From: Nitrososphaeraceae archaeon
GTDB lineage: Archaea; Thermoproteota; Nitrososphaeria; Nitrososphaerales; Nitrososphaeraceae
Assembly (NCBI GenBank): GCA_025936955.1
Contig: JAICSL010000045.1
Coordinates: forward strand, 1-9,312
DNA: 9,312 bases
Reading direction: 5' to 3'
The position numbers and the translations under genes were made by a program. The notes beneath the pieces were generated by a model that saw nothing but the letters and a program-made list of their open reading frames with translations, was not told the origin of the DNA and did no database searches. Shown here piece after piece: positions 6,983 through 9,312 of the stretch (within the stretch, counting starts at the first letter, position 1; every line of letters starts with the position of its first letter).

Positions 6983-8089
6983 TTGACAGCAAAAGATAGG
7001 CGCCATCAACAAGTAATCAAGAAAATTAGGCAAATAATGACTGATATTAATAATGAGATAATGACATATCAAAGGATGCCTGTTTTGGTTGTCCCTAAAA
7101 TTGGTTACGATAACACAGTGTGGTCTGATGAAAAGAAAGTCCTTACTATAGGCACTAAAACTGTTCAAATAAGTCCTGATAGTACAAAAAAGATACCGAC
7201 ATTTGCGCAATACCTAGTCATGGCTAATGCTATCAGACAACTATTGGATGAAGAAATGGAGAGCACTATTAGGGGCATGTACTACGCTACACTTAGCACT
7301 GTTGGAGATGAAAAGAATAAGCAAAAATTCTGGAATTCTCAAGAGAACTCTGACGACGCAATAAAGGCACTCGAATTACTGACAGGAGTTCCAAGAGAAG
7401 AGTTTTCAGTTACATCAAAACCAAAAGGTATGCTCTCTGGACCCATAACATTACGGGTGGGCGGAGATCTTATCGACTGTAACCTCGGTAGTAGAGCAAC
7501 CTCACAGTTAATTCCCACCAATGTACGCGACCTTGAAATTGTTGAAGTAAAGGCAGATTTTGTAATGGTAGTTGAAAAAGACACTGTTCTAAACAATATT
7601 AGAAAGTCCGGGTTTATGCAAAAATATAATGCGATACTAATGACAGGCTCCGGAGAACCAGACAGGGCGACTAGAATGATGGTAAAGACCCTTAACGAGG
7701 AATGGAAAAAACCCGTTGTTATTTTTGCTGATGCTGACCCTTGGGGTCTTGGCATTGCCTTAAGATATAAAATAGGTAGTGAATCCCTCAGCTATGATAG
7801 TGAGAGATTAGTTACTCCAAATGCACAGGTATTAGGAATGATGTTCTCAGACATTTATAATTACAGTATTCCTGAAGTTGCAAGATTAGCAGCCACAGAA
7901 GAAGATATTAACAGGGCATTTGACATGAAAAAAAAACCTTGGTTGCAAGAAAAGCAATGGCAAAAGGAACTGGACTTGTTTTTGCAAAATAAAGAAAAAT
8001 GCGAGTTAGATGCCTTTTTTAAACATGGCTTTAAGTATCTTGCAGAAAATGATTTGCCTCAAAAACTACGAGAATCTGGATTAATCTAA
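6983..8089 (+). CDS. top6A: DNA topoisomerase VI subunit A (Spo11-like)
   Basis: Subunit A makes the double-strand break in topoisomerase VI and is the archaeal relative of eukaryotic Spo11. The 368-residue protein has the usual two domains. The winged-helix (CAP-like) part carries TIRGMYY (95-101); the second Tyr, residue 101, should be the nucleophile, matching the catalytic Tyr of the family. The Toprim domain shows FVMVVEKD with Glu198, and FADADPWG with Asp250 and Asp252, the magnesium ligands. TGSGEPDRATR (221-231) and SLSYDSERLVTPNAQVLG are also typical. Crenarchaeal homologues have DPYG where DPWG is seen here. The TTG start directly after the top6B stop is chosen because it supplies the N-terminal helix (RRHQQVIKKIRQIM) seen in homologues; ATGs at 7037, 7061 and 7076 would remove part or all of it. 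It is certainly expressed with top6B. Confidence 0.95.
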   Translation: MTAKDRRHQQVIKKIRQIMTDINNEIMTYQRMPVLVVPKIGYDNTVWSDEKKVLTIGTKTVQISPDSTKKIPTFAQYLVMANAIRQLLDEEMESTIRGMYYATLSTVGDEKNKQKFWNSQENSDDAIKALELLTGVPREEFSVTSKPKGMLSGPITLRVGGDLIDCNLGSRATSQLIPTNVRDLEIVEVKADFVMVVEKDTVLNNIRKSGFMQKYNAILMTGSGEPDRATRMMVKTLNEEWKKPVVIFADADPWGLGIALRYKIGSESLSYDSERLVTPNAQVLGMMFSDIYNYSIPEVARLAATEEDINRAFDMKKKPWLQEKQWQKELDLFLQNKEKCELDAFFKHGFKYLAENDLPQKLRESGLI

Positions 8090-8119
8090 ATGCTTTCAAG
8101 GTTAGATAACTTTCGCCAG

Positions 8120-8134
8120 TTCCTTAGAAAGGAA
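8120..8134 (+). other. Small hairpin downstream of top6A
   Basis: TTCCTT and AAGGAA form a perfect 6-bp stem around the three-base loop AGA, 30 nt after the top6A stop. There is no T-run after it, so it is not a bacterial-style terminator. It could stabilise the 3' end of the topoisomerase message, or be chance. Confidence 0.3.
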
Positions 8135-8386
8135 TGTTCATGCATGTAATGTGTTAAAACGATCAAGACTACGTATTACTCAATAACGGTAACAGATGTA
8201 ACGCTCTAGTCGAGCTCCATACTTGTTATAATTTCCATAGCTAAATTTTTCTTTACTTTTACCGAAATGATTTGTACAGCCAAGTAAGAATAGAAGACAG
8301 GTAAAGCTTCAAAACTTGCAACTTACTCATTCTAGTTAGAAGTCCTAAAAATAATAGCGATTGACTCAGGCAACAACAAATGGTAA

Positions 8387-8419
8387 TATAATGATCATAT
8401 CCAAACAGATGATATTATA
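8387..8419. repeat. Imperfect inverted repeat
   Basis: TATAATGATCAT (8387-8398) pairs with ATGATATTATA (8409-8419) over 11 bp with one bulged G at 8393, around a 10-nt loop. It is almost purely A/T, so chance is a real possibility. A run of A follows on the plus strand. Confidence 0.35.
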
Positions 8420-8458
8420 AAAAAACAAATGACCTCTTACTAATATTCATAAACTTGT

Positions 8459-8489
8459 GTGTATTCAAGCACGTGTATTCAACAAGCAC
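8459..8489. repeat. Short tandem duplication
   Basis: GTGTATTCAAGCAC (8459-8472) is followed at once by GTGTATTCAACAAGCAC (8473-8489). The second copy is identical except for three inserted bases. This looks like a local duplication by replication slippage. Confidence 0.5.
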
Positions 8490-8730
8490 CCTGATGCAAT
8501 TTAAATAGTGATTTATTCAATTTGATAACCTTGCGAATTATTATACCATTACATCCGATTAACCATCAAATAACCTGTATTTGCATTGTGGTTCCAATCT
8601 AAATTAGAAAAGCCTACTAAATCTGACATTTATACTAGATTCTTTCTGAAGACACGATAATTAGCTAATGGAAACTCCTTATAAGAAGATAATTATAGTC
8701 ACGTAATTCACTATTATCCATATTCGCGGG

Positions 8731-8812
8731 TTGGTCATGATGCTAAGAACAGAGTAATAAAAGATAAGAAGAAAAAAATCCCGAATTTATTGTAATATTT
8801 AACTGAGACCAA
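8731..8812 (+). ncRNA. Candidate box C/D-like (k-turn) small RNA
   Basis: A box C core ATGATG (8737-8742) and a box D CTGA (8803-8806) are directly flanked by TTGGTC (8731-8736) and GACCAA (8807-8812), which are perfect 6-bp complements. This is the layout of an archaeal C/D sRNA: terminal stem, C box, guide region, D box, closing stem, with the bases needed for the kink-turn (sheared G-A pairs) present. The seventh C-box base is C rather than A, a position outside the k-turn core. Weak points are the long interior (60 nt), the lack of a clear D'/C' pair, and an AT-only stretch upstream of the D box that does not look like an rRNA complement. It may be a non-canonical or degenerate C/D RNA. 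A TATA-like AATTATAG at about 8691 is a possible promoter. Confidence 0.4.
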
Positions 8813-8816
8813 GTAC

Positions 8817-8832
8817 TAATATAATTATATTA
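8817..8832. repeat. Perfect 16-nt AT palindrome
   Basis: TAATATAATTATATTA is a perfect inverted repeat with no spacer, beginning 4 nt after the closing stem of the candidate small RNA. Such symmetry could be an operator for a dimeric regulator or an AT-rich transcript end; the low complexity makes chance possible. Confidence 0.45.
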
Positions 8833-8884
8833 AACATTTAGGAATAGGTATCTAGCATGTGAAAATAGTCTAAATTATTCTGTA

Positions 8885-8914
8885 AGAGTGTAGAGATAGA
8901 CGAAGAAACACTCT
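8885..8914. other. Weak stem-loop
   Basis: AGAGTGT (8885-8891) and ACACTCT (8908-8914) can form a perfect 7-bp stem around a 16-nt loop. No T-run follows. It contains more G and C than its surroundings, which makes it slightly notable, but no function can be assigned. Confidence 0.25.
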
Positions 8915-9159
8915 AAACATCTTTACTGACATTAACAGTACAATTTATGCGATTAATAATATTTTTGAAATTCGATGGAACTTAAATTACTGTTATTTCT
9001 AAACTTAATAGTAAATCTCCTTAAACCAAAGAGTGATATTTAATGAATCAGATAGGCAACTAGAAGAAAGTCATTTTAACCCATAGTTTATCATAAAACT
9101 TTAAGGTATTTCTTTTTGAAATTTTTGATATCATTTGATTATCTGGTATCTTCAAGAAA

Positions 9160-9170
9160 TATTGAAAAAG
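9160..9170 (-). terminator. Possible T-rich terminator after the ferredoxin gene
   Basis: On the minus strand the sequence just past the TAA stop reads CTTTTTCAATA, a T5 tract that fits hairpin-independent archaeal termination. Further T-rich sequence continues leftward. The tract is short, so confidence is low. Confidence 0.3.
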
Positions 9171-9171
9171 A

Positions 9172-9312
9172 TTATTGACCCTTTTGAAATATTTTTACAC
9201 ATTGCGGAGGACATACGTTTTCACAGGCCATACAAAAAATACAATCTTTTTCTCTAATCATAAAAGGTTTCTTCTCGGATGCAGGATGTCCAGGAGTTTC
9301 TAACCATTCATA
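9172..9312 (-). CDS. [4Fe-4S] ferredoxin-like protein, C-terminal part
   Basis: Only the last 46 codons are in the window; the gene continues beyond the right edge. The fragment has the full cluster-binding motif in residues 24-35 (C-I-F-C-M-A-C-E-N-V-C-P), that is CxxCxxCxxxCP, which binds one [4Fe-4S] cluster and marks a small electron carrier or an electron-transfer domain of a larger protein. A further Cys follows in PPQC (residue 39 of the fragment). The protein ends 11 residues after the motif, at KIFQKGQ. The stretch before the motif (GHPASEKKPFMIREKDC) is short and charged. Whether a second cluster motif or another domain lies upstream cannot be seen, so I assign only the family. It is transcribed toward the long gene-free region and converges with top6A across it. 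Confidence 0.85.
   Translation of the reverse strand, partial: YEWLETPGHPASEKKPFMIREKDCIFCMACENVCPPQCVKIFQKGQ

Larger units (their letters stand above)
8090..9171. other. Long gene-free region
   Basis: About 1.08 kb separates top6A from the ferredoxin-like gene. No open frame longer than about 60 codons is present on either strand, and I recognise no degraded gene, tRNA, RNase P RNA or SRP RNA. The stretch is uniformly AT-rich. It contains several short structured elements that are listed separately: a hairpin just after top6A, an imperfect inverted repeat, a short tandem duplication, a candidate box C/D-like RNA, a 16-nt palindrome and a second stem-loop. Confidence 0.65.

Noticed and set aside
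8590..8605. GGTTCCAATC resembling a tRNA T-loop
   Set aside because: The flanking bases do not form the T stem, and no acceptor or anticodon arm could be found on either side.

Overview
The window looks like the chromosome of an ammonia-oxidising-type archaeon (Nitrososphaerota, formerly Thaumarchaeota). The evidence is an archaeal PCNA sliding clamp, an archaeal-type tyrosyl-tRNA synthetase, both subunits of DNA topoisomerase VI, AT-only promoter-like elements and almost no Shine-Dalgarno sites. The DNA is AT-rich (about one third G+C by eye) and has long gene-free spacers, which fits a low-GC soil lineage such as Nitrosocosmicus better than the compact marine Nitrosopumilus genomes. That genus-level placement is inference.

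Layout, left to right: pcn (PCNA, +), then after 36 bp a two-ACT-domain aspartate kinase (+); a 293-bp spacer; cobJ/cbiH for corrin-ring methylation (+); a 299-bp convergent spacer; tyrS (-); a 267-bp divergent spacer; top6B and top6A (+), abutting with no spacer; a gene-free stretch of about 1.08 kb; and the C-terminal end of a [4Fe-4S] ferredoxin-like protein (-) that runs off the right edge. All complete genes are intact housekeeping genes. I see no insertion sequence, integrase, CRISPR array, tRNA or rRNA.

Functionally, pcn and top6B/top6A belong to replication and topology control, tyrS to translation, the aspartate kinase to Asp-family amino acid synthesis, and cobJ to cobalamin synthesis. 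The most interesting signals are: (1) a Lys-rich C-terminal tail on Topo VI B ending in a PIP-box-like motif (QITMDSFN), which suggests contact with the PCNA encoded in the same window; (2) top6B and top6A lying in the same reading frame with only one UAG between them; (3) within the 1.08-kb gene-free region, a C box and D box bracketed by a perfect 6-bp stem, a candidate box C/D-type (k-turn) small RNA, followed 4 nt later by a 16-nt perfect palindrome. I do not see clear evidence of a new multi-gene system.
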